Shown in pieces: positions 8,629 to 17,106 of a stretch of 64,000 bases of DNA. The translations under genes were made by a program, and so were the position numbers. Numbering within the stretch: the first letter of the stretch is position 1; every line of letters starts with the position of its first letter. The DNA lies in NCBI RefSeq assembly GCF_900099895.1, contig NZ_FNDY01000023.1, forward strand, positions 1 through 64,000. Reading direction: 5' to 3'. The stretch comes from Paenibacillus naphthalenovorans. Lineage in GTDB: Bacteria > Bacillota > Bacilli > Paenibacillales > NBRC-103111. The notes below the pieces were generated by a model, which saw nothing but the letters and a program-made list of their open reading frames with translations, did no database searches and was not told the DNA's origin.

Positions 8629-9435
8629 CTAGCTGCGCCAAGGAGCGATTTTTCGTTCAACCACCTTCAGCAGCTGCGTCAGCAGTACGGAAAAGACCAT
8701 CAAAACCCCGACATAACCCAAATATTCCGCGGTACGGAACAGCTCGGATGCATGCCGGATGGCATACCCTATCCCTTTATTGGCCGCCAGCATTTCGGCC
8801 ACAACGACCGCAATCAGCGCACGTCCGATAGCCAACCGTATTCCGGTAATGATATAAGAGAGTGTGGAAGGGAATATCACTTCTTTGAACATCTGAAACT
8901 CATTGGCTCCATAGGAACGGGCCGCTTTGATCAGAGACGGATCGGTTGTTTTCACCCCCGACATCGTATTGATCAAAATAGGAAAAACCGCCATCGTAAA
9001 AACCATCATAATTTTGGACAAAATATCCAAACCAAACCACAATACGAATAGCGGCGTCAAGGCTACTACGGGTGTAGTATACAGCGCAGTAATAATCGGA
9101 TCAAAAGAATACTCCAGTTTTTTCCAATACCCGAGAACCAAACCCAAGGGTATCCCGATCATAGCCATGGCCAGACCGATCGCCGCTTCCAAACCGCTTA
9201 TGGCCAAATGCCTGAACACACTTCCGTTCATAATAAATCCCCAGGTTTGCACCAGGATTTTACTGGGCCAGCTGAACATAAAGGGATCGATCATCCCTAT
9301 CTGTCCACAGATTTCCCATACCAATAAAATGATGGCTATCGTAACTAGAGGATAGGACCAGGCAGGGGTTAATTTTGATTTTTTTGCGGGAACCGGACTG
9401 GCCGCAGCCGGCTTCAGCGATTCCAATTTTGCCAT
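8629..9435 (-). CDS. ABC transporter permease (SsuC/TauC type)
   Basis: 268 residues with six or so membrane segments and the EAA-type loop SYGANEFQMFKEVIFPSTLSY that contacts the ATPase. It belongs to the nitrate/sulfonate/taurine importer group (SsuC/TauC), which also includes phthalate and other aromatic carboxylate importers. It directly abuts the ATPase gene (9436), the last gene of the unit aldolase - two binding proteins - ATPase - permease. The aromatic catabolic neighbourhood suggests an aromatic or organic acid as substrate, but the sequence does not prove it. Confidence 0.85.
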   Translation of the reverse strand: MAKLESLKPAAASPVPAKKSKLTPAWSYPLVTIAIILLVWEICGQIGMIDPFMFSWPSKILVQTWGFIMNGSVFRHLAISGLEAAIGLAMAMIGIPLGLVLGYWKKLEYSFDPIITALYTTPVVALTPLFVLWFGLDILSKIMMVFTMAVFPILINTMSGVKTTDPSLIKAARSYGANEFQMFKEVIFPSTLSYIITGIRLAIGRALIAVVVAEMLAANKGIGYAIRHASELFRTAEYLGYVGVLMVFSVLLTQLLKVVERKIAPWRS

Positions 9436-10236
9436 CTATACTTCCCCCCTTTGATATTGTCTGGTAACTTCCCCTTTGAGGTGGTTCCAAATTAGAGCTT
9501 TATATTCCTGATATTTGGGAAGCAATTTGGTTTCCAGCGTTCTGGGATAAGGGATGTCAATTTTTAAATCTTCCACAATTCGGCCGGGACGTACGGTCAT
9601 GAGGAATATCCGGCTGGATAAAAACACCGCTTCATCGATAGAATGGGTAATGAAAATGACCGTCTTTTTCTCTTTAAACATAATTTTCAATACTTCTTCC
9701 TGCATAATCTCGCGTGTCTGTTCGTCAATGGCGGAGAAAGGCTCATCCATTAATAATATTTTGGGGTTCACGGCGAAAGCGCGTGCAATTCCCACCCGCT
9801 GCTTCATACCGCCCGAGAGCTGATGAGGGTATTTGCCTTCAAAGCCTTCGAGCCCGACCATCCGGATATAGTGCATGACATGATCGCGTATATCCTTTTC
9901 CGATCTGCCCTGCAGCCTTAGCCCAAAAGCCACATTTTGAAAAACGGTATGCCAGGGCATTAATGCAAAATCCTGAAAAACCATGGCCTTCTCTCCACCC
10001 GGACCTTCAACGCGGTGTCCGTTCACATAAATGGAACCGGTCACCGGACGAATCAATCCGTCCAATGTATGCAGCAGGGTGCTTTTACCGCATCCGCTCG
10101 GACCGATAATGGAAATAAACTCGCCTTCATAAATTTCTCCCGAGGCATCCTGAAGGGCATGAACCTGATTGGGCTCGCCCTGATTATATATGACATTCAG
10201 ATTCTCAAAGTTCATTAACGGCGCTGCTGCTGTCAT
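9436..10236 (-). CDS. ABC transporter ATP-binding protein (SsuB/TauB type)
   Basis: 266 residues. Walker A GPSGCGKST is near residue 43, the Q-loop is in VFQDFALMPWHTVF, the signature LSGGMKQRV near 140, Walker B ILLMDEPFSAID follows, and the switch His is in FITHSIDEAV. This is the classic nitrate/sulfonate/taurine importer ATPase. It sits between the binding-protein genes and the permease gene on the same strand; a short hairpin separates it from the upstream binding protein, probably lowering ATPase expression relative to the binding protein. Confidence 0.9.
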   Translation of the reverse strand: MTAAAPLMNFENLNVIYNQGEPNQVHALQDASGEIYEGEFISIIGPSGCGKSTLLHTLDGLIRPVTGSIYVNGHRVEGPGGEKAMVFQDFALMPWHTVFQNVAFGLRLQGRSEKDIRDHVMHYIRMVGLEGFEGKYPHQLSGGMKQRVGIARAFAVNPKILLMDEPFSAIDEQTREIMQEEVLKIMFKEKKTVIFITHSIDEAVFLSSRIFLMTVRPGRIVEDLKIDIPYPRTLETKLLPKYQEYKALIWNHLKGEVTRQYQRGEV

Positions 10237-10267
10237 CCGATTGCTCCTTTGCTAAAAATTATCGTTC

Positions 10268-10286
10268 AAGGGGGACGGTCCCCCTT
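10268..10286 (-). terminator. Intercistronic hairpin
   Basis: AAGGGGGAC and GTCCCCCTT are separated by a single G immediately after the stop codon of the binding protein gene. On the minus strand no T-run follows directly, so it more likely protects the upstream transcript end or attenuates than terminates fully. Confidence 0.5.
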
Positions 10287-11306
10287 TTATTCGGCATAGT
10301 ATTTGTCATCCACGACCTCTTCCACAGGCAGATCATTCCGGATTCCGCCGATGGCTTTGACGGCATCGATAGCCCATTTCATCCCTTCAACATTCAGCTT
10401 TCCCTTCTTCGGGATGGCGTCCAAAGCAAAATCAAAAGATTTCGTCGTCACTTCCGGATCGGTTCCAAGCGACGCCACTCCGATGCTGATCGCCTCCTCC
10501 CGGTTGGCAGGATCTTTAATGAATTGTATACCTTCCGCCGTAGCGGCCATGAAAGCCCGAACCACTTCCGGTTGATCATGAATTACTTTACCGTTAGCGG
10601 CAATCACGTCCTGATTATAATTCAACAGCTCTTCACTCATCACGGCTAACCGTTTCATTCCGGCCTTCTCGCCGTTTATATCGTTAGGCGGTTGAAGCAG
10701 CGTCCCCTGCACCTGACCGTTTCTTAAAGCGGTTAATCGGGCCGGTGTTGCCCCGGCGGAAACAATCCGGACATCTTTATCAGGCTCAAGACCATGCTTT
10801 TTCAGCCACCAGCGCGTAATGATGTCCACACCGTTGCCCGGCTGCAAAACCGCCACGGCCTTCCCCTTCAAATCTTCAGGCTTGTTGATATCCGGAGAGA
10901 CAAACATGGAGAATAAGGTTTTATTGCTTAATGCGCCAACGACCTTTACATTGGCCCCTTCGGATACTGCAGTGATGATCGATTCAGGCAGGCTTGCAAT
11001 AAACTGGAAATCCCCCGATTGCAGACCCCGTAAGGCAACCACCCCGCCGTCCACCGATTTGATATTGACTTTTAAATGATGTTTTTCAAAATAGCCTTTT
11101 TGGGCGGCTACATGCCACGGCAGAAAATCGATCGTATTGGATACGGTAGCGATATTTACTTCTACGACTTGGTCCGGCTTGCTTTTTGAGTTGGGCTCGC
11201 CTACCTTCAAGTTGTCGACAGGCGCCGCAGTTGATCCGCAGGCAGCCAGCACGCACGCAAGCGCTATCCATGAGATAAGTAAACCGATGAAACCTTTTCT
11301 TCTCAA
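10287..11306 (-). CDS. ABC substrate-binding lipoprotein (NMT1/SsuA-like), copy 1
   Basis: 339 residues with a lipoprotein signal: MRRKGFIG start, hydrophobic core and lipobox VLAACGS with the modified Cys at about residue 23. The mature part is a periplasmic-binding-protein fold of the NMT1/nitrate-sulfonate-taurine group: GYFEKHHLKVNI, LQSGDFQFI and VLQPGNGVD are typical. It is closely similar to the protein encoded just upstream (11350-12420); both share blocks such as KHGLEPDKD / QHGLEPDKD, RIVSAG, IAANGK and RAFMAATAE. The two binding proteins probably serve the single ABC importer that follows. Confidence 0.88.
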   Translation of the reverse strand: MRRKGFIGLLISWIALACVLAACGSTAAPVDNLKVGEPNSKSKPDQVVEVNIATVSNTIDFLPWHVAAQKGYFEKHHLKVNIKSVDGGVVALRGLQSGDFQFIASLPESIITAVSEGANVKVVGALSNKTLFSMFVSPDINKPEDLKGKAVAVLQPGNGVDIITRWWLKKHGLEPDKDVRIVSAGATPARLTALRNGQVQGTLLQPPNDINGEKAGMKRLAVMSEELLNYNQDVIAANGKVIHDQPEVVRAFMAATAEGIQFIKDPANREEAISIGVASLGTDPEVTTKSFDFALDAIPKKGKLNVEGMKWAIDAVKAIGGIRNDLPVEEVVDDKYYAE

Positions 11307-11349
11307 ACGGACCCCCTCCTGTTATGTTATAACCTGGTCATGAAATGAA

Positions 11350-12420
11350 TTATTCCATGTAATATTGTTCATCCACCACATCTTCCACCTTTATATCCTC
11401 GGTCAATGTTCCCGCTTCTCTGGCCGTGTCGATGGCCCATTTAATCCCTTCCAGATTCAGCCTTCCTTTATCCCCATAAGAAGGAAGCGCAAATTCAAGC
11501 GACTTGGCCACATCCTGCACCCTGGAATCCAATGCCTTGACCCCGATCTGAATCACTTCGGAACGATTGGACGGATCCTTTATAAAGTCAATGGCTTCTG
11601 CAGTGGCCGCCATAAACGCCCGGGCGATTTCCGGGGTTTCGGTCAGCATTTTTCCGTTGGCGGCAATAGCATCATGGTTATAGCTCTTCAGTTCATCGCG
11701 AATCAAGCCGATTTTCTTAAATCCGGCAGCTTCCGCCTGCAAATCGGTAGGCGGACTCAGGAGGGTCACTTGAGCCTGACCGGCTTTCATCGCCTGCACC
11801 CGTGCGGGATTACCGCCGGCCGATACAATCCGTATGTCTTTATCCGGCTCCAGTCCATGCTGCTTCAACCACCAGCGCAAAATAACATCGGTTCCGTTCC
11901 CCGGCTGCACTACCGCTCCCGCTTTCCCTTTTAATTCCTGAATGTCCTGAATATCCGGGGTAACGAAGATCGAATACATCGATTGCGAGGTTAATGCGCC
12001 AATCAATTTTACATTCGCGCCTTGCGAAACGCCGGTGATCGCGGCTTCCGGCAAGCCTCCCAGAAAAGCAAAATCTCCTGATTGCAGACCCCTTAAACCA
12101 ACCACGCCGCCTTCCACTCTTTGAAGCTCGACTTCAAGATGATATTTGTTGAACAGACCCTTTTGAACCGCTGCGTACCACGGCAAAAAATTGATATTTT
12201 GCGTCGGAATGCCTACTTTGATCTTGGTCAGCTGTTCCGGCATTTTCTTGACCGAGACTTGTGGCCCTGCCGCTTTTCCTTCACCGGGCGAACCCTCCGG
12301 CTGTCCTTCGCTCAGTGAGCCCGACGTTTGCCCCCTGCTGCCGCAGCCTGCCACAAGGAGCAGCACGCCAAGCGATATGCACATGAAGGTAAAGAGTTTC
12401 AGTCTTTGGACGTTTCTCAT
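11350..12420 (-). CDS. ABC substrate-binding lipoprotein (NMT1/SsuA-like), copy 2
   Basis: 356 residues from the ATG at 12420, chosen because GGAGG lies 7 bp upstream; a longer frame to 12459 lacks a site. The lipoprotein signal ends in LLLVAGCGS (Cys near 26), followed by a Gly/Ser/Pro-rich linker and an NMT1-type binding domain. It is a tandem paralogue of the next gene. Differences concentrate in loops that would line the ligand pocket (for example LLSPPTDLQAE against LLQPPNDINGE), so the two may bind related but different ligands. Confidence 0.87.
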   Translation of the reverse strand: MRNVQRLKLFTFMCISLGVLLLVAGCGSRGQTSGSLSEGQPEGSPGEGKAAGPQVSVKKMPEQLTKIKVGIPTQNINFLPWYAAVQKGLFNKYHLEVELQRVEGGVVGLRGLQSGDFAFLGGLPEAAITGVSQGANVKLIGALTSQSMYSIFVTPDIQDIQELKGKAGAVVQPGNGTDVILRWWLKQHGLEPDKDIRIVSAGGNPARVQAMKAGQAQVTLLSPPTDLQAEAAGFKKIGLIRDELKSYNHDAIAANGKMLTETPEIARAFMAATAEAIDFIKDPSNRSEVIQIGVKALDSRVQDVAKSLEFALPSYGDKGRLNLEGIKWAIDTAREAGTLTEDIKVEDVVDEQYYME

Positions 12421-12470
12421 AAAAAACCTCCATTCCCACATGATTGAAAGCGCAAACATTTTTGCCGAAA

Positions 12471-13196
12471 CTAGTTATCCAGCAAACTGCAATAATATCT
12501 CCACCGGCTTGCCATGGGCCCCAAAGCGTCTTTGATCTGGAGTTCCGCTTCTTCTTGGCTCATGCCGCGAGGAATTCCAGCCGCCGAGGCTTGCCAGGTT
12601 AATTTGGCCTGGTGCTCCAACCATATGGCAAACACCACAGCTTGCTCGATGCTGTCACCGACCGTGCAAATTCCGTGATTCCGCAGATGAACGGCCCAAT
12701 GGTCTCCCAGGGCCCGAGCCACGCCTCTGCCCTGCTCATGTGTCACGATTTTCAGCGAGGATTCAAAAACAGGAATCTCTCTTGCGGCTACGGCGGCCAT
12801 GACCCCCTGCATCGGTAGGATGCGCAATCCTAAATCACCGAGTATGGTGGATATAGGCTGATGGGTATGGACAACAGACATCACCTCCGGACGCGCTTTG
12901 AAAATTTCCGTGTGCAGTACGACTTCATCGGGGGGATTCAAGTCCTGACCCTCGACCCTTCTTCCCTCCAAGTCCACCATCACGACTTTATCTGCCGTCA
13001 TATCCAGCAAGTTTCCCATGTCCAGTCCCCTTGCTTTAATGAACACAAGGTCTGTTCCGGGTATGCGGGCGCTGACGTGTCCGAGATAATCGGACAGCTC
13101 CAATTTCGCTAAAATTTTACATCCCAGAGCGATCTTTTCTTTTAATTCCTGCACCACGGTTTGATCGAGCCTTTCCAATCCTTTCATCCCATACAC
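12471..13196 (-). CDS. Class II aldolase/adducin family protein
   Basis: 241 residues of the AraD/FucA fold. The metal-binding His pair is in VVHTHQPIS near residue 107, with a further His in LRNHGICTVG near 168; GHVSARIPG near 42 replaces the phosphate-loop GNVSAR motif of true sugar-phosphate aldolases. The family includes fuculose-phosphate aldolases but also aromatic decarboxylases such as 3,4-dihydroxyphthalate 2-decarboxylase (PhtC). Its position at the head of an importer operon in an aromatic catabolic island makes a decarboxylase or lyase role on an aromatic acid plausible; this is inference. Confidence 0.82.
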   Translation of the reverse strand: MYGMKGLERLDQTVVQELKEKIALGCKILAKLELSDYLGHVSARIPGTDLVFIKARGLDMGNLLDMTADKVVMVDLEGRRVEGQDLNPPDEVVLHTEIFKARPEVMSVVHTHQPISTILGDLGLRILPMQGVMAAVAAREIPVFESSLKIVTHEQGRGVARALGDHWAVHLRNHGICTVGDSIEQAVVFAIWLEHQAKLTWQASAAGIPRGMSQEEAELQIKDALGPMASRWRYYCSLLDN

Positions 13197-13480
13197 TCCT
13201 TCATTCCGTTAATGGAAGCGGTTACCCGAACGGGGACACGACGGCTTTTTTAACTGTTGAATCGGATTTTCCGGAGATCAAGGTTCGGCCATATCGCCAC
13301 GTACTGCAAGCGCTTCATATCGGCCGGCATGCCCCCGTTCAAACCCGGGGCATGCTTGAATGCTGTATTTCCAAGTATGTCACTAATGATATTTCATAAA
13401 TTCCTCACATTCAAATTGATAATTTCGATACCAACGTATTAAGGAAATCTATAAGTTCCATATACCCACTTTTCTATCTT
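13197..13480 (-). promoter_or_regulatory. Intergenic region before the aldolase-importer operon
   Basis: No gene seen in these 284 bp. It contains an operator-like repeat TTCCGTTAATGGAA (13204-13217) close to the aldolase start, and a strong hairpin GCATGCCCC...GGGGCATGC (about 13327-13355) that may end the upstream exporter transcript. The stretch 13380-13480 is AT-rich and probably holds the promoter. Confidence 0.45.
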
Positions 13481-14839
13481 CTATCGAAAAAAAGACGGGG
13501 CTTCGCTTTTCACCCGATGTAACCGGACCGTTAAAATCAGCATCAGTCCGCCGATAACAGCACAGATGAGCGCCATGGAATGGAGTTCCTTCGAAGCGAT
13601 TTCCGTACCGAAAACATTGCCGAGCAAGCTGGATGAAAAAATGGTTCCGATATATCGGGAGGTCATTAAAAGACCCGAAGCAATCCCCGTTTCTTCCATG
13701 GATACGAATGAATATAAAGCGGTCTGCAAGCCCAGATTATTGAGTCCCGTGCTCATGCCAAGAAAAGAGAGCGCGACAAAGAACCAGGTCAGTCCGGAGC
13801 CGTCTTGAACGGTCATCAACAAAAGCATTCCCAGGATGACGGTCAGTGTTCCGACGAACAGAGGATACCGGGATCCTTTGGCATCCAGCCATCTTGCGGC
13901 CAGGGGGGTAATCACCACGGCGAAGCCCGAAAGGAACAGCATCGACAGCCCCGTTTCTTGGGTATCAAAATGCCGGGCCGTCTGCAAATACATGGGAATT
14001 CCAAAAGTGATGGAATAAAACACGATGTTCACCAGAATATTTTGAATGTAAATCAGGGTCACATGAGGATTGCTTTTTAGGAAATGAACATCAATAAAGG
14101 GCTGCGGTTGACGAAGCTCAAACCGGTAAAAGAGATATCCCAATGCCATGCCTGCACCGAGCAGCCACCATTGCGCCCCGCTGCTGACGGAGAGCAGAAA
14201 AAGGAGCCAAACCAACACCAGCAAAGAAAACTGTACAATCCCCCATGAATCGATTTTCATGTTCACCGGCTGCTGCGTATCCGCGGGCATGACTTTGACA
14301 GCCAAGATCAACGAAACGAGAATGACGGGAAAATTAATTAAAAAAATGGCTGGCCAATCCCCATAATGAATCAAAAATCCGCCTATGGAAGGCCCAAAAG
14401 CGGCTGAAGTGGAAGAGAACACCGATAAAATCCCAAGCGCACGCGCCTGATTCTCCGTAACTACGCTGCGGATAATGCTCATTCCTGAAGGAAACACCGC
14501 GGAAGTCCCGATAGCCTGAACGAAACGGAAGGCCAGAAGCCAATGAAAGCCCGGGGATAACGGAGCCAGCATGGAAGACGCCGTAACCAGCAGTAAGCCC
14601 AGGATAAACATCCGTTTTCTGCCGAACATATCGCTCAGCTTCCCCAGCACCGGCTGTCCAATGGCGCTTGCCAGGTAATACGTCGAAATCAGCCAGGAGA
14701 TATCCGCGAAGGATAGCCCAAAATCGTCCTGCAAACGGGAAAAAGCTACGGATATCATCGTCGTATTCAATGGATTTAAGATAAAGCCCAGGGCTACGGC
14801 TATAATTAATAGCCTGCGTTTTTTCTCGCTCTGTTCCAT
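13481..14839 (-). CDS. MFS transporter, DHA2 (EmrB/QacA-like) type
   Basis: 452 residues, almost entirely hydrophobic segments, with the MFS motif A variant GKLSDMFGRKRMF near residue 65 and the exporter motif C-like stretch AAFGPSIGGFL near 155. Length and sequence fit the drug:H+ antiporter DHA2 group, which also includes exporters or importers of small organic acids. It lies upstream of the aldolase-importer operon on the same strand and divergent from the dienelactone hydrolase gene. Its substrate may be an aromatic or a pathway intermediate. Confidence 0.85.
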   Translation of the reverse strand: MEQSEKKRRLLIIAVALGFILNPLNTTMISVAFSRLQDDFGLSFADISWLISTYYLASAIGQPVLGKLSDMFGRKRMFILGLLLVTASSMLAPLSPGFHWLLAFRFVQAIGTSAVFPSGMSIIRSVVTENQARALGILSVFSSTSAAFGPSIGGFLIHYGDWPAIFLINFPVILVSLILAVKVMPADTQQPVNMKIDSWGIVQFSLLVLVWLLFLLSVSSGAQWWLLGAGMALGYLFYRFELRQPQPFIDVHFLKSNPHVTLIYIQNILVNIVFYSITFGIPMYLQTARHFDTQETGLSMLFLSGFAVVITPLAARWLDAKGSRYPLFVGTLTVILGMLLLMTVQDGSGLTWFFVALSFLGMSTGLNNLGLQTALYSFVSMEETGIASGLLMTSRYIGTIFSSSLLGNVFGTEIASKELHSMALICAVIGGLMLILTVRLHRVKSEAPSFFR

Positions 14840-14957
14840 TTCGAGTCCTCCAGTCGATGTGTTCGCAGATTAATTATGAACTTTTGTGTGCCACAGCGCA
14901 AACATTAATGGTAAAATAATGAAATCAACGCAATGGATTTCAAAGGAGGAATTGGAC

Positions 14958-15776
14958 ATGGGTTTTGTTTCGGAGTGGGTGCAATATGGCGAACGAAGGG
15001 AATATACCGGATATGCCGCTAAACCGGTTCAGCCTGCTTCCGGCCTGCCTGCGGTCTTGGTGCTGCAGGAGATTTTCGGTGTGGACGAGCATATTCAGGA
15101 TGTGGCCGACAGGTTGGCCAGAGCCGGCTATGCAGCGTTCGCACCGGATCTTTTCTCCCGCAACGGTCAACGTCCGGCGCATCTGACGCCAGAACGGATT
15201 GAAGCCGCCAAAAGCTTCATGGAGCAGCTGCCTTCCCCCGGTTGGCGGGACATCCATGTGAGGAATCAGGCACTTTCCGTTTACCCTCAGGAACAGCAGA
15301 ACCATATCATGGAGACGATTGAAGGAATGTTCGCCGCCACTGCGCCCGCGCAGCACCTGGAGCAGATGCTCGCGACAAGCCGTTTTGTACAAGAGCAATA
15401 TGCCGCAACCAAGGGAGCCAAATTCGCAGCATTAGGTTTTTGTATGGGCGGTGCTTTATCCGGTTACTTTGCCGTTCACGAACCCCGTTTATCCTGTGCC
15501 GTGGTCTTCTACGGCAATCCGCCGGCAATAGAGACCGTTGCATCGGTACAATGTCCGGTCATCGGTTTCTACGGGCAGCTGGATACGGCGATTACGGAGA
15601 AGATTCCTGCTTTTGCCGAGGCGATGAAGAAGCACGGCAAATCCTTCGAATATCATGTTTACGACGAGACTCCGCATGCCTTTTTTAATGACACGCGCAA
15701 ATCGTACCGAATCAAAGCGTCCAGAGACGCCTATTCGCGAAGTCTGGATTTTCTCAACAGACATTTGGGATCTTAA
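14958..15776 (+). CDS. Dienelactone hydrolase family protein
   Basis: 272 residues from the ATG at 14958, which follows AAAGGAGG by 9 bp. The alpha/beta hydrolase core has VLQEIFGVDEHI near residue 38, the nucleophile elbow GFCMGGA with Cys in place of Ser (characteristic of dienelactone hydrolases), an Asp in YGQLDTAITE and the His in TPHAFFND. Dienelactone hydrolases open dienelactones to maleylacetate in catechol pathways, though many family members act on other esters. Its place in an aromatic island fits such a role. It is transcribed divergently from the DHA2 transporter. Confidence 0.88.
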   Translation: MGFVSEWVQYGERREYTGYAAKPVQPASGLPAVLVLQEIFGVDEHIQDVADRLARAGYAAFAPDLFSRNGQRPAHLTPERIEAAKSFMEQLPSPGWRDIHVRNQALSVYPQEQQNHIMETIEGMFAATAPAQHLEQMLATSRFVQEQYAATKGAKFAALGFCMGGALSGYFAVHEPRLSCAVVFYGNPPAIETVASVQCPVIGFYGQLDTAITEKIPAFAEAMKKHGKSFEYHVYDETPHAFFNDTRKSYRIKASRDAYSRSLDFLNRHLGS

Positions 15777-15905
15777 ACAAACTCCCCCCGGGACTCATTC
15801 CGTATAAAAGAACAGACCGGTTTCCAAGCCCGGATGCCGCCCTTATGATAAAGATATACGCTTTACGATGACGAGTCACAAAGCGCAAAAAGGCGGGATT
15901 CCGTT

Positions 15906-16163
15906 ATGAAAATCATTGAACATCCGTTTCGGCCGGGTATCGTCAGTTTTTATAACGAACAGACCGGCAAACGCAGCTATTGGTTTAGTGCCCACAACGT
16001 ATTCACTGAAGTCATGGATAATGAAGAAGCCATTGAACTCATGCTGGGCTGGGGGGAATCAGAGGTGGAGCAGGCTGTTCTTCAGACCCTTCTGCTGGAG
16101 GAGCATTGGGTACATGATCCGACGACTTACGAATCCGCCGTGATTTCCCCCGCGAAAAATTAA
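15906..16163 (+). CDS. Small hypothetical protein
   Basis: 85 residues with a clear site AAAGGCGGG before the ATG and a strong terminator hairpin directly after the stop. The sequence is acidic in the middle (VMDNEEAIELMLGWGESEVEQ) and has no signal peptide or membrane segment. I do not recognise a family. Coding is supported by the ribosome binding site, the hairpin and the absence of a competing gene. Confidence 0.6.
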   Translation: MKIIEHPFRPGIVSFYNEQTGKRSYWFSAHNVFTEVMDNEEAIELMLGWGESEVEQAVLQTLLLEEHWVHDPTTYESAVISPAKN

Positions 16164-16164
16164 G

Positions 16165-16195
16165 CCCTCAAGGCGCACTTTATGCGCCTTGAGGG
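16165..16195. terminator. Bidirectional terminator
   Basis: CCCTCAAGGCGCA and TGCGCCTTGAGGG form a perfect 13-bp stem with loop CTTTA between convergent genes. On the minus strand the stem is followed by CTTAATTTTTC, so it fits the IclR gene best. Confidence 0.8.
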
Positions 16196-16208
16196 TCAGA
16201 AAGACGTT

Positions 16209-16976
16209 TTATCCCTGCATCCCTAGCCGTTCCGTGATGATCCGGCTGCACGTTTTCAGCTCGCGTATATACCGCTGGACCTGACTGTCGTAAAAATGCG
16301 CCGTCGATCCGGCTGCGCTGATCGCTGCAATGACTTCCCCGTTATCGTTAATGACCGGAACGGCTACCGAGCTGACACCGGCTTTCAGCTCGTCATGGCT
16401 TACGGCGTAGCCTTTTTTATAAACATCGGCCATACAGCTTCTTAGCCGGTCGGGATCGGTAATCGTTTTATTCGTATGGGCGGTTAACCGGTTCCGCAGT
16501 AATCTGGATATTTCGCTTTCGCTCTGATGAGCGAGCAGGACCTTGCCGACAGAGGTGCAGTGGAACGGAACTCTGCGGCCGATTCGCGTAATGGTGCCCA
16601 AATGATCGTCCGGAGTCAGTTTACAAATATAAACGACTTCTCCGTTATCATAGACCCCCATATGCACGACCTTTCGGAGAGATTTCGTCAAACGCTCAAG
16701 CAAAGGCAGGGAAACCTTGCGCAATTCCATTTCATGATATACTGCGAAGCCTAACTCCAATGCGGCCAATCCCAAATGGTATTTCTGCGATTTTTTATTT
16801 TTCTCGACCAGATGGTCTTCACTTAACGTACGAAGCAGTCGGAACACCGTGCTTTTCGCCAATCCCAGATGTGCACTCAATTCGCTGATTCCCATTTCCG
16901 GATTTTCATAGGTAAAGACCCGTAAAATGCGGAGCGCATTATGCACGGAAGATAGCGTTTCCTGCTGCTTGGCCAT
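16209..16976 (-). CDS. IclR family transcriptional regulator
   Basis: 255 residues from the ATG at 16976, set by GGGGAGG 9 bp upstream. An N-terminal winged helix-turn-helix (ISELSAHLGLAKSTVFRLLRTL, shortened here to its core LAKSTVFRLL) is followed by the IclR effector domain with VHMGVYDNGEVVYI, GRRVPFHCTSVGK and VAVPVINDNGEVIAAIS. IclR proteins commonly control aromatic catabolic operons (PcaU, PobR types). It is divergent from a LysR gene and sits in the middle of the island, so it is a candidate regulator of the surrounding units. Confidence 0.93.
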   Translation of the reverse strand: MAKQQETLSSVHNALRILRVFTYENPEMGISELSAHLGLAKSTVFRLLRTLSEDHLVEKNKKSQKYHLGLAALELGFAVYHEMELRKVSLPLLERLTKSLRKVVHMGVYDNGEVVYICKLTPDDHLGTITRIGRRVPFHCTSVGKVLLAHQSESEISRLLRNRLTAHTNKTITDPDRLRSCMADVYKKGYAVSHDELKAGVSSVAVPVINDNGEVIAAISAAGSTAHFYDSQVQRYIRELKTCSRIITERLGMQG

Positions 16977-17106
16977 GACATGTTTCCTCCCCGCCAGTTT
17001 GATTTCACATACAGGAACAACCGTATTTACCTCATTGGTCCTGCGCATTACATTAAAAGACAGTACCCTGATGCATGATCTTCACAACAGAGGTGATCCC
17101 TAACCC

